DNA of 64,000 nucleotides from Fulvia fulva (Eukaryota > Ascomycota > Dothideomycetes > Mycosphaerellales > Mycosphaerellaceae): NCBI RefSeq assembly GCF_020509005.1, contig NC_063020.1:3224001-3288000 (forward strand). The letters run 5' to 3'. The translations under genes and the position numbers were made by a program. The notes under the pieces are model-generated. The model saw only the letters and a list, made by a program, of their open reading frames with translations, had not been told where the DNA came from and made no database searches. This document shows, piece after piece, positions 28,107 to 40,554 of the stretch (positions are counted from its first letter, which is position 1; every line of letters starts with the position of its first letter).

Positions 28107-30095
28107 CTAAAACTTGAACCTCTCACATCCCCTCTTGACAAACCTAAACGGCACCTTCCCCTTCCTCATCTGAATCGTGATAATCGTCATCATCCCATTC
28201 TCCAGCAGCTCCCTCGCACGCGCATCAGCCTTCTTCCACGCCTCCAGCTTCTGCGCCTCGGTGGCAGTCTTGAACTCCTCATCAGACAGATACTCACTCA
28301 CATCAAGCTCAACAGTATGAGTCTTGAAGATGACCGCCAGCACTGCCAGAATTTCAACTTGCGCAAATCGACGGCCAAGGCAAGAGCGGTAGCCTTCGCT
28401 GAATGGGACGTAAGCACCCTTTGCAGGGCGGAAGAGGGATGCGGCGGTGTCGGGGCGTTTGTCAGGTCCGTCGAAGTCAAGGCCTTCTTCTTCTGCGTAT
28501 GTGCTGTCTTCGGTGTTTGCGTTGGTTTTGCTTGGGTCGAGGAGCCATCGCTCTGGTCTGAATTCGAGCAAGTCTTCTTCGGAGGTATGGGGCCAGTATT
28601 TGGGGTTGCGGTGTGTCGCGACAGTGTCAAGAGTCACATAGCAATTCTGTCAAATCATTAGCCAACACCTCAAGGACAACGCTGGGCGGACTTACCTCAG
28701 GAACTGTCACATGCTTGCCATTGACTTGAAGGCCCTGTGGTCGGTCATTTGGCGTGGTCTTGGGGATGCCGACGACGGGCGGAATGAGTCGGAGTTCTTC
28801 GTTCATCACAGCGCCACACATACTGCCAAACAGCTTGGGCATATCCTTCTCGTAGTCCCACTCGGACACTGGTCTGTCACCAAGTATCGCATCAAGATCT
28901 TCCTGCAGCCTCCTTTGCGAAGTCATCTTCATGGCGAGGTAAAGAATCGAGAAATGGATGGTGTTCGCAGCCGTCTCATGTCCCGCCAAGATAAAGACGA
29001 AAGCATTACCGAAGATCTCTTCATCACTGAGAAGTCCTTTGCCAGCGCCTCCCTTCTCGGGATCTGTCGTGGCTTTCTCGTTGAGACTTTCCTCGGTCAT
29101 GCCAGCACCTTTGACAAGGGCACCCATCAAATCCATACCTTCTCTGCTCTGACCTGACTTCACCTCATTTCGCTTCTCCTGGTACATCTCACGCATATAC
29201 TGACCCCACTCGGAGAAAGCTCTGTGAGCTGTCTTGTGAAATTTGAGCGGTGAGCGACTGAGAAGCCAGGTAGGGGTCAGAATCATCACAATCATATTAT
29301 GGAGGAGACTCTCCAAGGCGTCCTTGTATGTCATCGTGTGTCCTTCTGGGATTGGAGTATCTTTATCCTCATGTGGCCAGTGAAGGTGAACGCCGAACCC
29401 AGCGCGAGAGATCACATGTAACGACAAACGCATAGACTCGGTTGCAACATTCCAGAGCGCACCACTGTCGTTGGCATCCTTGCTGATCCAGCCAGCCATC
29501 ATGCTTTCGGCCTGCTGAAGTGATTCGGTCCACACCAGGTAGTTGTTCTTCTCTGTGAAGGGCGGGCTCGTGATCTTTCGGTGATGTCTCCACAGAGCAC
29601 CTTCCGTGGACACGACACTCTTGCCAAATATATCCACACTGCTGTACATCCATGTTGGCTTGGGGAAATCGTTGCGCCTGGCTGTAATCTGGGTCACGGC
29701 CTCGGCATCCGCCACATACAGCGTATTGGAGCCCGGTGCCACAAGCAGGAGGACATCGCTGCCGATCTCTTTGAACAATCTGTGCTTCTGGGTCCAAACG
29801 AAGTCAGGCTGAAGGAAGCTATGCACGAGTCAATCACGTAATCGTTAATGAGGATGCGAGGATTTCATGCTTACTCAATCCAGTCCTGCGTCCAAGACTT
29901 TGGTAGTCGCTGGATCCAGGGAAGCCAAAGAGCATGCGTTACTAGCCAGAACCTATTGAAGGTGTATATGGGCATGGCAATGTACGGAAGGCCACTCCTC
30001 TTGGCCAACGCCAAGTTGATTCGGAAACATCTGTAAGTGTTGCCCAGATACAGTACCAGTAAGCCCGCCAAGGCAAGTACTATGAAAGAAAGCAT
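28107..30095 (-). CDS. Microsomal cytochrome P450, 627 aa, 3 exons
   Basis: Heme-thiolate monooxygenase with an N-terminal membrane anchor (MLSFIVLALAGLLVLYLG). Exons 30095-29875, 29818-28696 and 28646-28107; introns of 56 nt (29819-29874) and 49 nt (28647-28695), both GT-AG and in phase. Motifs in order: WRHHRKI (C-helix), FILAGHETAANT (I-helix oxygen-activation site), NEELRLIPPV (ExxR), FRPERW, and the heme loop FSEGYRSCLGRRF with the ligand Cys near 537. It is longer than most P450s because of inserts before the heme loop (SKTNANTEDSTYAEEEGLDF) and in the tail. Substrate cannot be told. It stands alone with no biosynthetic genes around it. Confidence 0.92.
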
Positions 30096-31685
30096 CCTGC
30101 AGAGCGCAAGCGAGATGTCAAGGCGGTACCCTCGGATGTCAAGCAATATCGCTCGGAGCCGGACCCAGAGGATGTAGACGATCTCGTGTGGACCTTCCAG
30201 ATGTGAGTTTTCAGGATGAAGTCCCGAGGCGAGGTCCAAGATGTCCCACGTGTCGCTGTCGGGGCCCAGGTTTGACTGACGTGAGCTCCTCGGTCTCGGT
30301 CTTGTGTGGATGATGTCTGTGTCGATACAAGTAGTGAAGGCCGAGATACGCACAATGCAGTGAGCAAATTATGAACTGTCGTGATACTACCACTTCGTAC
30401 GTCGTACAATGGCCTTCGACAGCGCGTCCATGACGACTGTTGCGCTCTGCAGCTGAGCCAATCATTGCTACATGCTGGTCGTGGTTCGGGCCATGCAGCA
30501 TCCGTCTATCGGCTGCTAGCCGACAAGCGCAGACATGTCATCGTTTGGAGATGAGGTTGAATCAAGGAGGGCTTCACCAAGTTCCATATCGTGGCATAGA
30601 GCCAAACGTGTACACGGTACGTGCGATGCGGTAGCCCGTTCGAGGGCATGGAGGGAGAGTTGACGTCGAAACACGAATTAGAACATGATGAGAAAATGAT
30701 GATTCGGGTTTGAAGTTGGGAAAGTCGGCGGCGGCGGTCACGGACGGACATGTGATCCAAGCAATCCCTGAGCGGGACGGAAAGACACCGCCTTGACAAT
30801 GCACATCACTGACATGTTTGCGATGCTAACGCGCCGAGACGGTGACTGAGCCGGATCTTCGGTGCTGCGCTGCGAATGCTTGACGGAGATGCTCTGACGG
30901 GCGCTCTGAGCCTCTGACGTTGTTGGTTGCATCTCGCTTGGAGAGCCTGCGTCGATATGGAGATCCCCAGGATGCGGTAGATCCTAGACTAGCCGAGCAG
31001 TACTATACGGCACTGGTTGAACAGCGCTGGGCATGCAAACGTACTGTAACACCGTCGAAGCAGCAGCAGCTGAGCAGTGATACGGTCGTAATAACAATAA
31101 GACGTAGCAGCTACAAGCTGAAACCCGCACATGCCTCATCTAGCAACGTCGCCACCAGGTCGGGCCAACGCGTTGCACACGAACAGCAGGCACGCTTGAC
31201 AGGCAGCTCGAGATTACTGGACGACGAGGCGTAAGTTGTAACCGATCTCATCACTTGGGCGGCCATCCCTGTCGAAGCTTGTCCGTCGCTTGCGGCAGTC
31301 TGCAGACTGCAGCAGCACTTCGCTTGGAGTGCCGGAAAGTCAGACGACCATCGACCACCCGCTCCAATAAACAGCACACGACCATGTCCGTTGTCCGCGG
31401 CCTCTGCTGCCCAGGTGCCCTCTAGCGGTGGAGCATCATCGTGGTCTTCGTGTGCTTGCGAGACACACGCACACGCACACGCACGTTGGCACCGCACTGC
31501 CACCTCTCGGTCCGTCATCATATGTAGGCTCGCTCCAGGTCCGTTGCATTGGCAAGGATGATTTGGCTTGCGAGCACTGCACTGCGCTTCTAAGGTTGCC
31601 TCATCATCGTATCATTACACCTACCTACTCTTCTACTACTACATTCCACCTCCGCCTCGAGCAACTTCCTTCCTCCCTAATCCTT
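30096..31685. other. Intergenic, 1.6 kb, upstream of the P450 and of the next small gene
   Basis: No gene recognised on either strand. Simple repeats include a (CACACG)-like run near 31468-31488. Should hold the P450 promoter and that of the gene at 31686. Confidence 0.45.
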
Positions 31686-32072
31686 ATGCCTTCCATTCCA
31701 GATACACAGCAACGATTGAAGAACAAGGAGCTTCCCAACATCGACACTGCTGTGAAGAATACCAGCGACAATACGGCCGTAAGACAGCACCAACAACATC
31801 AATCCGCCATGGGCTCGATGACATCTCTCGGACTCACGGGCAACCCCTTTCACAGTGTTGTACAGCAGCCGAAAGAGCATCTGTTCTACGAGTCCTTTCT
31901 GGAGTCAGTATCGAATGATATCGTCCAATACCTAGCAATGAAGCAAAACGACGGAAGCAAAGGATCGACCGGAACACTGCCTTCAACCCCACCAAACACC
32001 AAACGTCGCTCTGGTGGCAGACCGGACGGTATCGACCGCAAACGCAGCAAACGACACAGCACCCAGCCTTGA
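31686..32072 (+). CDS. Small basic unknown protein, 128 aa
   Basis: ATG at 31686 after a CT-rich leader. Gln-rich start (AVRQHQQHQSAMGS), a central helical part that looks conserved (PKEHLFYESFLESVSNDIVQ, about residues 65-84) and a strongly basic tail (TKRRSGGRPDGIDRKRSKRH) that could be a nuclear signal. Not recognised. The frame is open upstream to 31428, but that part contains the simple repeat and looks non-coding. Moderate doubt that this is a gene. Confidence 0.45.
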   Translation: MPSIPDTQQRLKNKELPNIDTAVKNTSDNTAVRQHQQHQSAMGSMTSLGLTGNPFHSVVQQPKEHLFYESFLESVSNDIVQYLAMKQNDGSKGSTGTLPSTPPNTKRRSGGRPDGIDRKRSKRHSTQP

Positions 32073-33082
32073 TTCGAGATATGTTCTAGACAACAACTAC
32101 TACCTCAGTTGGGTTTACGTCACGAGGATTGACATCACTGCCCGGCTCTTACAGATTCTGGCATGGCGAGAACATCCAATGAGTTCCCAAGAACTTCGAC
32201 AGAGCGGTGGCTAGCATAGAGTCTCCAGATCATGAGCATTGCCATCAAATCGTGCAATCCAGCTCTCGCACCACGATGCAATCACCATCCTGCAGGGAGC
32301 TCGAACTGTGCACCCTCAGATCATCACGCTTGCCCAGCACAAGTCCGCAACACTCACACCTCCAAGAAGCTTGGAACCAGACAACTTCGTAGCAGGAAAG
32401 TGCCTGAGTGCAATAGTGAGACACACGAACGGCGCCAGGTCCGGACGGTCTAAAAACTGCATTGCCGTGGTATAGCCGTTAGCGAAGGTGAAGGGCAGGG
32501 AGAGAGAGAGCAACACCCACGGCGGAAGCATAGCGAGGACTATGCCGATAATGAGCGGGACGGAAGAGCGAATGGATCGAAAGGGTCGTCTGAGCAATAA
32601 CAATAGAATTTCGAAAATCGTAATAATCCATCCAAAGTCCTCAAATCAGCTTGATGAGGCGCGAACACGACCCGCAGCACGGGATATCATCGAAAAAGTC
32701 GACATAGCAAGCAGCAGCAGCAAAAAGCGCATGCAGCAACCCACCCCACGCCATGGATGCCTTGGAAAACACTGTCGATGTTCCGCTCCTTTCCTCTTCT
32801 TCGTCGTCTTTCTCTTCATTGCATGGCTCATGCTCATGCTTAAAATGTAAGTCATCAAACCATCCATCATTCCTCTCTCTCTCTTTCCTATTCCAAGAAG
32901 TAGATCCTCAATCCTCCTCTTCATCCATAAGTAACAAGTCCACACATATCAACCCAACCCTCTCACATGCCTTTATTCAGCGAGCGTCCTTCATCCTCAA
33001 ATCCTCGTCATCGTATTGCGATGCAGTGACGTGACGATTCAACCCTCTAACCGCCGAAGTGCTGTGCCTCGCCTCACCCCTT
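32073..33082. other. Intergenic, 1.0 kb, with a hydrophobic - strand frame
   Basis: 3' flank of two convergent genes. Contains short GA and CT runs (near 32505-32515 and 32873-32890). A - strand open stretch about 32316-32639 encodes a hydrophobic peptide (see findings) with no clear start. Confidence 0.4.
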
Positions 33083-36000
33083 CTAAGCGAGCACCCACTC
33101 CGTCCCTCTCTTCAAATACTTCTCCATCAAAAGGCCCAAATCTGCCAACACAAACCTACACACATAGAATCCAAAAAACTCGGCTGCGTGGCGAATACTG
33201 AGTTCCAGCCCAACATGCGTAGGCGACGAGTGCTTCAGACCGGGATCCTCAACCTGTCTCGCAATTTGATCTGTTTCAACGGGGGTAATCGTTAGCTAAC
33301 CGATCTTCTGCTCGCTTCGCGAATGATTTGCTGTGTTCCTGCGCTACGCCATGACGTGCAGAAGTGCAAAGTATGCACATCCACACTACTATACGGACGT
33401 GCATTCATTATGCACGCACCCAAGCGAGGCTCGGCGATTGCAGAGGGCAAGGGTACGTTATAGGGGAGTGGGGAGGGAGCGGTCAAAGGGGGATGATGCG
33501 TTTTGCATCGTGAGGTGGGTCGGGCTTGCTGAGTGGGATGGATGACTTACCGAGCACTTGTACGCCGTCGAACAGCCGAGCTAGGGAGCCCATGTACTCT
33601 TTGTTGGGACCTTCAAAGACGAGGTTGCGAGCATCCCTCTTCGTGCCTCGACGTTCGACGGGTACGAAATTCGTCATGGGGACGGATGGCATTAAATGTT
33701 GTTCTTTTTCGACTCCAGGTTTGGCTGTTGCAGGCTGTGCCGCTGTGTTGGTAGATAGTGGCGCGCCAGAGCTCTTGTTTCGCAGCTTTCGCCAGGATGT
33801 GAGGTAGGACTTTCCCGAGTTGCTCTTCGCCGCCTTATCGGGCTGTGGGTTGTCAGCGCCATGTGCGTGACCCATGGCGCTTGCAACAGTCGCAGACGAC
33901 GCGTCTCTGAACATGCCAGTCACGCCGTGGACGCCAACATCGCTTCCAAGCTTTTTCGCGAGAGCGGCCTGCACGCGCTCCATCACCTCTTCGAAGCTTT
34001 GAAGCTCGTCCATGACAGCGTCTGCATCGTATGTGTCCACGCCCGCAAGTCGACCGAGCGCAGCGGTGAGTAAGTCACAATTCGCTACCTTGTCTTCCAC
34101 GAGCTTGAGCTTAACACCTCTTGTCTGCCATACTTCGCGAGGCACAAACAACTTCGTGGATAGGAAGCCGCCTCTGGGATGTGTGATGGTCTGTGATAAC
34201 CCACGCATGAGCCAGAACGGCCGTAGCAGAAAGGGTTCGGGACAAGGTTCAAGGCCTATTGGCAAGGGAGGTAGGTTCGGCGATCTTGGAGAAACTGGCG
34301 CTTCTTTGGCAGACAGTGACGTGTCGAAGAGGAATATGCCTCCGCCGACTTGCTGCTCGAAATCTGCCTGTGCGAATGAAGGTAGGGTCGCGCGCTGCGA
34401 GGTCAGTGGGTTCAGATCGCGTTGTCGTTTCGAGGCGAATGTCATGAAGGTCGAGCTCATGGGAGTGGCCAGACTCGAGTGCGCTTCAGGATCCGGCGAC
34501 GCTACTAGCAACTGGTGGCCAGCATGTTCGCGCAAGCTCACTGATGACTTATTCTTCCTGAATAGCGTAGGCTGTAGTCCAGGCAGTTCGCCAGGCACCT
34601 CCTCATAGCTTGGCCTGTATTGTCCATCCTGCTCATCTTGACCAGTCATGTCGTCAAGCGCCTGGTGGAACTCGAGCGACGGAGGTGATTGAAGCATGTT
34701 CTCGTGCTGTGAGTCTGATGGCGTTGGCTCCAATTCCGCACCCAACTTCTCTTGTTCAGACGCATCTTGATCTTCGTGCTCCTCCGCAAACGGGCTTGCA
34801 GTGTGGTGAAAAGTGGAAGCTCGCTTGCGAATACTGGGCCCGGGCGATGTTTCAATCTTGAGCTGCTTTGAGTTGAGAGCCGACAGCCGGCGGCTTCGAA
34901 CTCCAAACGTTTGGTTGTTGCTTGCACTAGGCGGCCTAGGCAGAGTAGGCAATGCGCTGGTGGGCGGCGGCCCAGGCGGCGGTCCTGAAGGCGGCGGAAG
35001 TGCTGAGCTTTCACCACGGGGTCTTGAATGCGCGATCTGCTTCGAAAGTCTGTTTGAAGATAACACATCTTCAGCAACTGTCGACAGTGACGTCGCGGCA
35101 GTGTGCCGGTCGGTTACTTGGGAGCTCTGCCATGTGCTTCGCGAGTACCCACTGGAGTCTGACTGTCGTGGTAGCGCAGACTTCGAACCAAGGTCGAAAT
35201 TGAAGGCTGACCCATAGTCCTGGGTTATTTCGTCCAGAATGCGTTCCTCTTCTTCGTCATCGGCATCAAGACCTAATACACTGGGTTGCTCGTAGTCTTC
35301 GGCCTCGATCTCGTCAATGTCTGATGCTGGTATCTGTACAGAACCATTCTGTGTACGTCGCAGCGCGGTCATGCGCTTCTTGCGTGCCTCCAAGTCTGGC
35401 TCAAGACCCTCGTCATAAGCAGCCTCCACGGCCGCGTCGAATGCTGCATCGAAGTCAGGATCGGTGCCATTACTTGCACCTCGGATGTGCTTCCTGCGCT
35501 TGCCATGCTCATCGTGGAAATCGTCGGAGTCGGAGCACGAATCGCCGGATTCATCTATTGTGTCTAACCACGATGTCGAATCTTTGCTGTCGGCTCGGCC
35601 ACGCGACAATCCATTCTCGGCGCTTGGCGCAGTTTCCTCTTCCTGCTGCCAGTTTTCCTGTGACTGAGCTTCCTGGTTGGGCGAACCTGGTCGGCGCGGT
35701 GAAAGTGGTCTCGGCATGAACTGGTCCTGCTGGGGTGGCGGTAGATGTACTGACTTCCGTTTCGACCTGCCACCAAACACAACTTGCTCTTCCTCAGCGC
35801 CCGGCGAAGCTTGTTGTTCATGGAAAGGTTCCTCCTGAGAATCTGAGTGAAAACTGCTGTCTACCGCTTCCATCGTCCTTTGAAAGAAGCTGTCCCGATC
35901 CTTGCGAGGATACGATAGTCGCGGCACCTCACTATCCGTCTTGCTGCGAGATGTAGGTGATGCCATAAGCGATGCTTCCTGGAACGCCCCATTTACAGGG

Positions 36001-37265
36001 CTTGAGAGTGGCCCAGGACTCTTTAATGATAAGCTGTCGTCACTCATAGGCCTGGCTGGCAAATCCTTGTCATCAGATGTCGTTGGTCTCTCCTGTGCGA
36101 GCTGTCGCAACTCTTCCATCCGGTTGCTGTAGGTCACTCGGATTGCATCCAGCTTGCGCTTATCGTCCTCACCTGAAGTGCGCTCCATGACCTGCATGAG
36201 CAGGCCACACGCATCTCCATATGCTTCTAGCGCGCCTTCGTAATTTTGCGCATTGTCCAAGAGCACTGCTGTATTCGCCTTTTGTAACGCTTTCGACAGC
36301 ATCGTTTTCTTGTCTTTCTCTGATCTTTCTCTATTTCGCGGCCGTCTGTGACCATTGACATCGTCTGCTGTTTTCGATCGACGTTTGGAGGCTTCATCCG
36401 ACTGTAGTGAGGAGCTGTTGTTCTTCAGAGTCTCCTGACTGTCTGAGCCAGCGGCTCCGCTGTGATTGACCTGCATTGGCGCCGTGTTATTCCGCACCAT
36501 CACCACTCGCTTTGCCTTCGCCATTCCGTATGGAGATAGGACATCATCGCCCTCGAAGTATTCCGTTTGCGTGTATGGCTGATGCGTAGAGGGGGTCGGT
36601 ACGGTCTGTGTCGTGGATGGCGACTCGATATCATTGGGATCGGTCAATGCTGGTGTCGTATGCAGGGAAGGCAGTGCGGTCAATTGACCAGAGAGGTCCT
36701 GTATCCTCGAAGTCCGGCGACTCCGGTCAGGGCTAGCAGTGAGATCGGATGAGTTAGAAGCTACATTTCTCTTGTGCGGGCTGGACCTGGGTGATGGGTC
36801 GAGCGCGGTAAGGGGTTTTTGGCGAGGAGAAAAGACGTGGCCGACCAGCGAAGACAGAACCGCACCACTGCTAGATCGATTGCGGCGCGCGTTACTTGCC
36901 ACACTGGAAGTGGTTGAATGCGACCAGCGATTGAGCGCCCCGACGCTATCAAGACCGGCTCCGTACTGATCATCGCTGGGTTCAATGGCCACGCTCCTCC
37001 TTCGCTTGTGGGCAGGGGCAGGTGACATGGGATCGCGGCCGAGATTCAATGGTGTCAGGCTAGCATCGGCGCTGGGCACACGGGCCAGAGAGGACGGACG
37101 TCCTACGGTGACGATGCTGCCGGACGAGAGAGAGTTGCTGCGGTGGCTCTGGCGGTGCTGGTAGTCGAGGAGCGCGGCAGAATCGTATTGAGAAGCGTTG
37201 GCGGTATCAAACGGGGCGCTAGTAGTAACAGCATGAGCTGAGAAGTGCGAGGTTCCCGCTTGCAT
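33083..37265 (-). CDS. Large MIT-domain protein of filamentous fungi, 1300 aa, 2 exons
   Basis: Exons 37265-33551 and 33270-33083. The first 310 residues are Ser/Pro-rich and disordered with KRRR patches. A MIT (microtubule interacting and trafficking) domain is at about 320-390 (MLSKALQKANTAVLLDNAQN ... YSNRMEELRQL); MIT domains usually bind ESCRT-III tails. A long acidic, disordered middle follows, then a folded C-terminal part from about 1010 (PFWLMRGLSQTITHPRGGFL; CDLLTAALGRLAGVDTYDAD). The last exon, after a 280-nt intron (33271-33550, GTAAGT ... ACAG), encodes DQIARQVEDPGLKHSSPTHV and FFGFYVCRFVLADLGLLMEK, the usual end of this family. Without it the frame runs on to a spurious stop at 33483. 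Exact role unknown; endosomal or septum traffic is inference. Confidence 0.88.
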
Positions 37266-40200
37266 CGTTCAATGCGGCGGCGGCGGCGGCCACGAGACTC
37301 CTCCCACGCTGCACGCTTACTCCGGCGACCCCTCGACGGCGACGGCAACGACAGCAGTGTTCCTCGGCCACTGCAGCCCTACAGGCGCGCCCGGTGCGAC
37401 GTGTGTAAGTTCGCAGACTCATGCGCCGTGCCGATCGGATGGGTGCACCGAATCGTGGGCGTCTGCAAGTGTGCCCAAAAGCAGTGCTTCTTGACGACGC
37501 CGTATGGCTTTGAACACGTCGTGCCTGATCGCTGCGCTGTGTAACGACGACACAGGTATCCGGCGGCTGCGTGCAGGACTACAGGTCCACTGCCGCTGTC
37601 TACGGTGTGGTGCGGTGGGCGGGCGTGCGTCCTGTCGTGCAACACCAGATCTCGCGACTGGCGAAGCTTGTTTCCTCCGTCTCGTCCGCTGCGGCGCTGC
37701 CTCACAGAACCTGCGACGCCGCCATCAAAGTCTCAGACTGCGGCTTCGACTCGATGTAGGGTATGTATGTGTGCTGTCGTGCCCGCTCCCCACGTCTGCA
37801 CCTGAGCTTGGACGATGTTGCTGATGCGGCAAGCGTGCGGTCGGACGGCGTCTCTGTAGAGCGGGAATATCGACCTCCACTGGCCCGTTTGCCTGGTCGC
37901 TGTGACGTCTGGCGATGCCGGCAATGCGACAAACCCAATCTCTCGCTGTCCAACCTCGTTACCTCAGTACTGTAGGCTGTAGCCAGGATGGCGTCAAAGC
38001 AGTGCCCGACAACCAAGCTCCAGGGGCAATGCCTGCGCGCCTCGGGCAGTGTGAATTGTTATGCGCCGCACGGATTGCTTGCTTCGGCGCGTCGACGGGG
38101 TCACGGGGCGTTGGGGCTGCTGGAGGGAGTCTCGAGAGCGCAGCGCAGAGAAGGTGGCGAGGTATCGTTCAGCGGGGATATGGGCGAGGTGCGCACGCCG
38201 TGAGCATTCACGTGGAAGCTCTTGGGTCGAAGGCGCGCTGCTGGAATCTCGGGAGGCACTTATTAGGCACTTGGGAAGACGGGCACAAGGCACGCCGCAC
38301 AAGGGTCAGCGACAGGGGATTTGGTCACCGGTGGTGTTGCGAGCCGCTGCCGGCCTACCGCTGTGGAGGACTGGAGACCCGTGCGCGACGCTACCTCCTA
38401 CCTTAGCCTCTGTGTTTGACATTCGAAAGCGCTGTGAACTGTCAAGAAAGAGACACTCTGGAAACCATCATCCGCGTCTTCTGCTGACCGACAACATGGA
38501 CATCATTACCCCTACCATCAGTCACTTGCTCACATCTTGCAAGGCAACACCTGCAGCTGTGGTATGCATGCCCCTGATCCCGACGTCGATAGCTACAAAG
38601 ACGGCGTCGTGTACCTTCCGCGACGCCTTGCCATAGCTCCCATCCTCCCATCCTCCCATCCTCTCATCCTGTCATCCTGTCCGGTACGAGTGGACACCCT
38701 CCACTGAGTATTCCCCGTGAAGATGAAGGATTCGCTGGCGTCCGACGTCAATATACGCAGGGCGCAAATACACTCCAGAATCATCGCATCAGGGACAACA
38801 TTGTCCAGACATTGATGAGAACCACGATTCATAAACATTGACAATCGCCCGAGTCGACCCCAGCCATGCTATCGATGACATGAGATCACGCCACACCAGC
38901 TGTCAACGAGACCCGAATGCCTGCACCCATAATTGCCCTTCACCATTCCAATACCACACACCCATCCATCTTCAATGCTCCCACATCTCCATCCAGCCAT
39001 ACTCACTGTACACATCCCAGATGTCTTCATTTACAAAGCCAGCACGCAGCTGCGGCTATCGAAACTGTGTACAGGCCCTCTCGACCAGCATCACCGAGCA
39101 TCCTCCACATTCGGCCATCGACTGAGTCGCACGGCCGATGATGAAGATCACAGGTGTAAACTGCCGCGAAGCCGCATAGTGCTGTGACTGATGTCGTCGT
39201 TTCTAGAATGTTTCTTTGAATCAAACGTACCAAATGTCTTCACCTACAGTACTCACGCTTCGACGTGTTCTCGCCCTCCCATCGACCGTCAGACCCCATC
39301 GATCATCGTCGAGAGCGAAAGCGTCCGCACAAAAAACGCCACAGCCTCTTCATCACACCCGCACGCACCCTAGGCCACCTGCGGAAGCGATAGCCAAACT
39401 CTCCTCGCAGTTGAACATCACTACTGCGACGCCTCGATCGAAAATGGCAACTACAAAACCCTTCACCAAACGGCACTTTGACCGAGGATGAATTGTAAGG
39501 TCCAGCCAATGGGCCTCGTTCCCATCAAAAACACATGCCATCATGCAGGGTATTGACCAATGCGATGGCATCTTTCTGGAACATTTTCACACTGATGCAG
39601 CCAATGCGAAGGCCAACAGACGGTGTGTATGCCACTGCACGACTATCGCTATACCAATGTGCGACTCCCGTCGACGAAGCGATGTGCCAATGCACAACTC
39701 GCGCCCCATCTACTGCGAGACCACTGCAATGGTTACGCGTCCTCGCCCTACCGGTATAGACTACGATCGAACCTACTGCCGGACCGCTGCGCTGCAATGC
39801 ATCTAACTACGATGACTAGACGTTGCCGTCGTTGACAACGCATCCAATCCTTCGATCGACTTCAGCTCGACAGAGACCATCCCATTCATCGTTCATGCGT
39901 AAGACATCGTCAGTCTTGACCCGACTACAGAAGCACCATACAGCAACGGTTCCAAATGTGCATTGTCCACGACAGTCCACAGCAGACATGGCGCACGCCG
40001 CGCTGTGATCATTCCAATGCCCCACCCACTCCTCACAACAGCAGCTCTACGCCTCGCCATTCACCGGTGAATGGCGACTTGATGATCAGCAGAGCCTTCT
40101 CCATCACCTCGGGGCTTCGTGAGTGGTGTATTGCGTTGTTGCCGAACCTAACATCTCGGGCGCCACCGAGAGATACCTCCTGGATCTGGACCGTCGTCTG

Positions 40201-40554
40201 AAGAGAGGACCATGAGCGCGGCACTGCCTCCAGTACGTGAAGGCATTTCGTTCCACAAGCAGTAGTAGCCTTGTGGATGCTACCGTACTGCCAGAGGGAG
40301 CTTCTACATATGTCATTTCTACCTCGTTCTCTTCAGTGTCCTCCGACAGGGGATCTGTATAACTTCGTGTTGCGTGGTGACAAACGCAGTGCTTATCAGG
40401 CAAGCCTCTTCACTAAATCCGTCTCGTGTCTCTGTCTGTATCAAACACGCCTCCAGCAATGCTTCCAGTCCATCCTCTTACGCCGTGGTACAAACCCCCA
40501 TGATATGAACCTCCATCCTCTCTCTGATTCTCCTCACATGACTTCCCTCTTCAC
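37266..40554. other. Intergenic, 3.3 kb, no recognised gene
   Basis: Longest gene-free stretch of the window. The 37.3-38.4 kb part is GC-rich. An 8-bp repeat array lies at 38641-38680. Several open stretches exist on both strands (for example 37915-38406 + and 39543-39806 +), but none gives a convincing protein. Holds the promoter of the MIT gene and the 3' flank of UBR1. Confidence 0.45.
38641..38680. repeat. Tandem repeat, 5 x 8 bp (CATCCTCC type)
   Basis: Units read CATCCTCC, CATCCTCC, CATCCTCT, CATCCTGT, CATCCTGT without gaps. Confidence 0.85.

Noticed and set aside
26372..30095. Lipase plus P450 as a biosynthetic cluster
   Set aside because: No polyketide, peptide or terpene synthase, transporter or regulator is present; P450s in this window are isolated.
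31468..31488. CACACG simple repeat as a CRISPR-like or functional array
   Set aside because: A plain microsatellite; no spacers, and this is a eukaryotic genome.
37915..38406. 163-codon + frame in the GC-rich gap
   Set aside because: Gly/Arg/Cys-rich, irregular, no domain; GC-rich DNA makes long chance frames.
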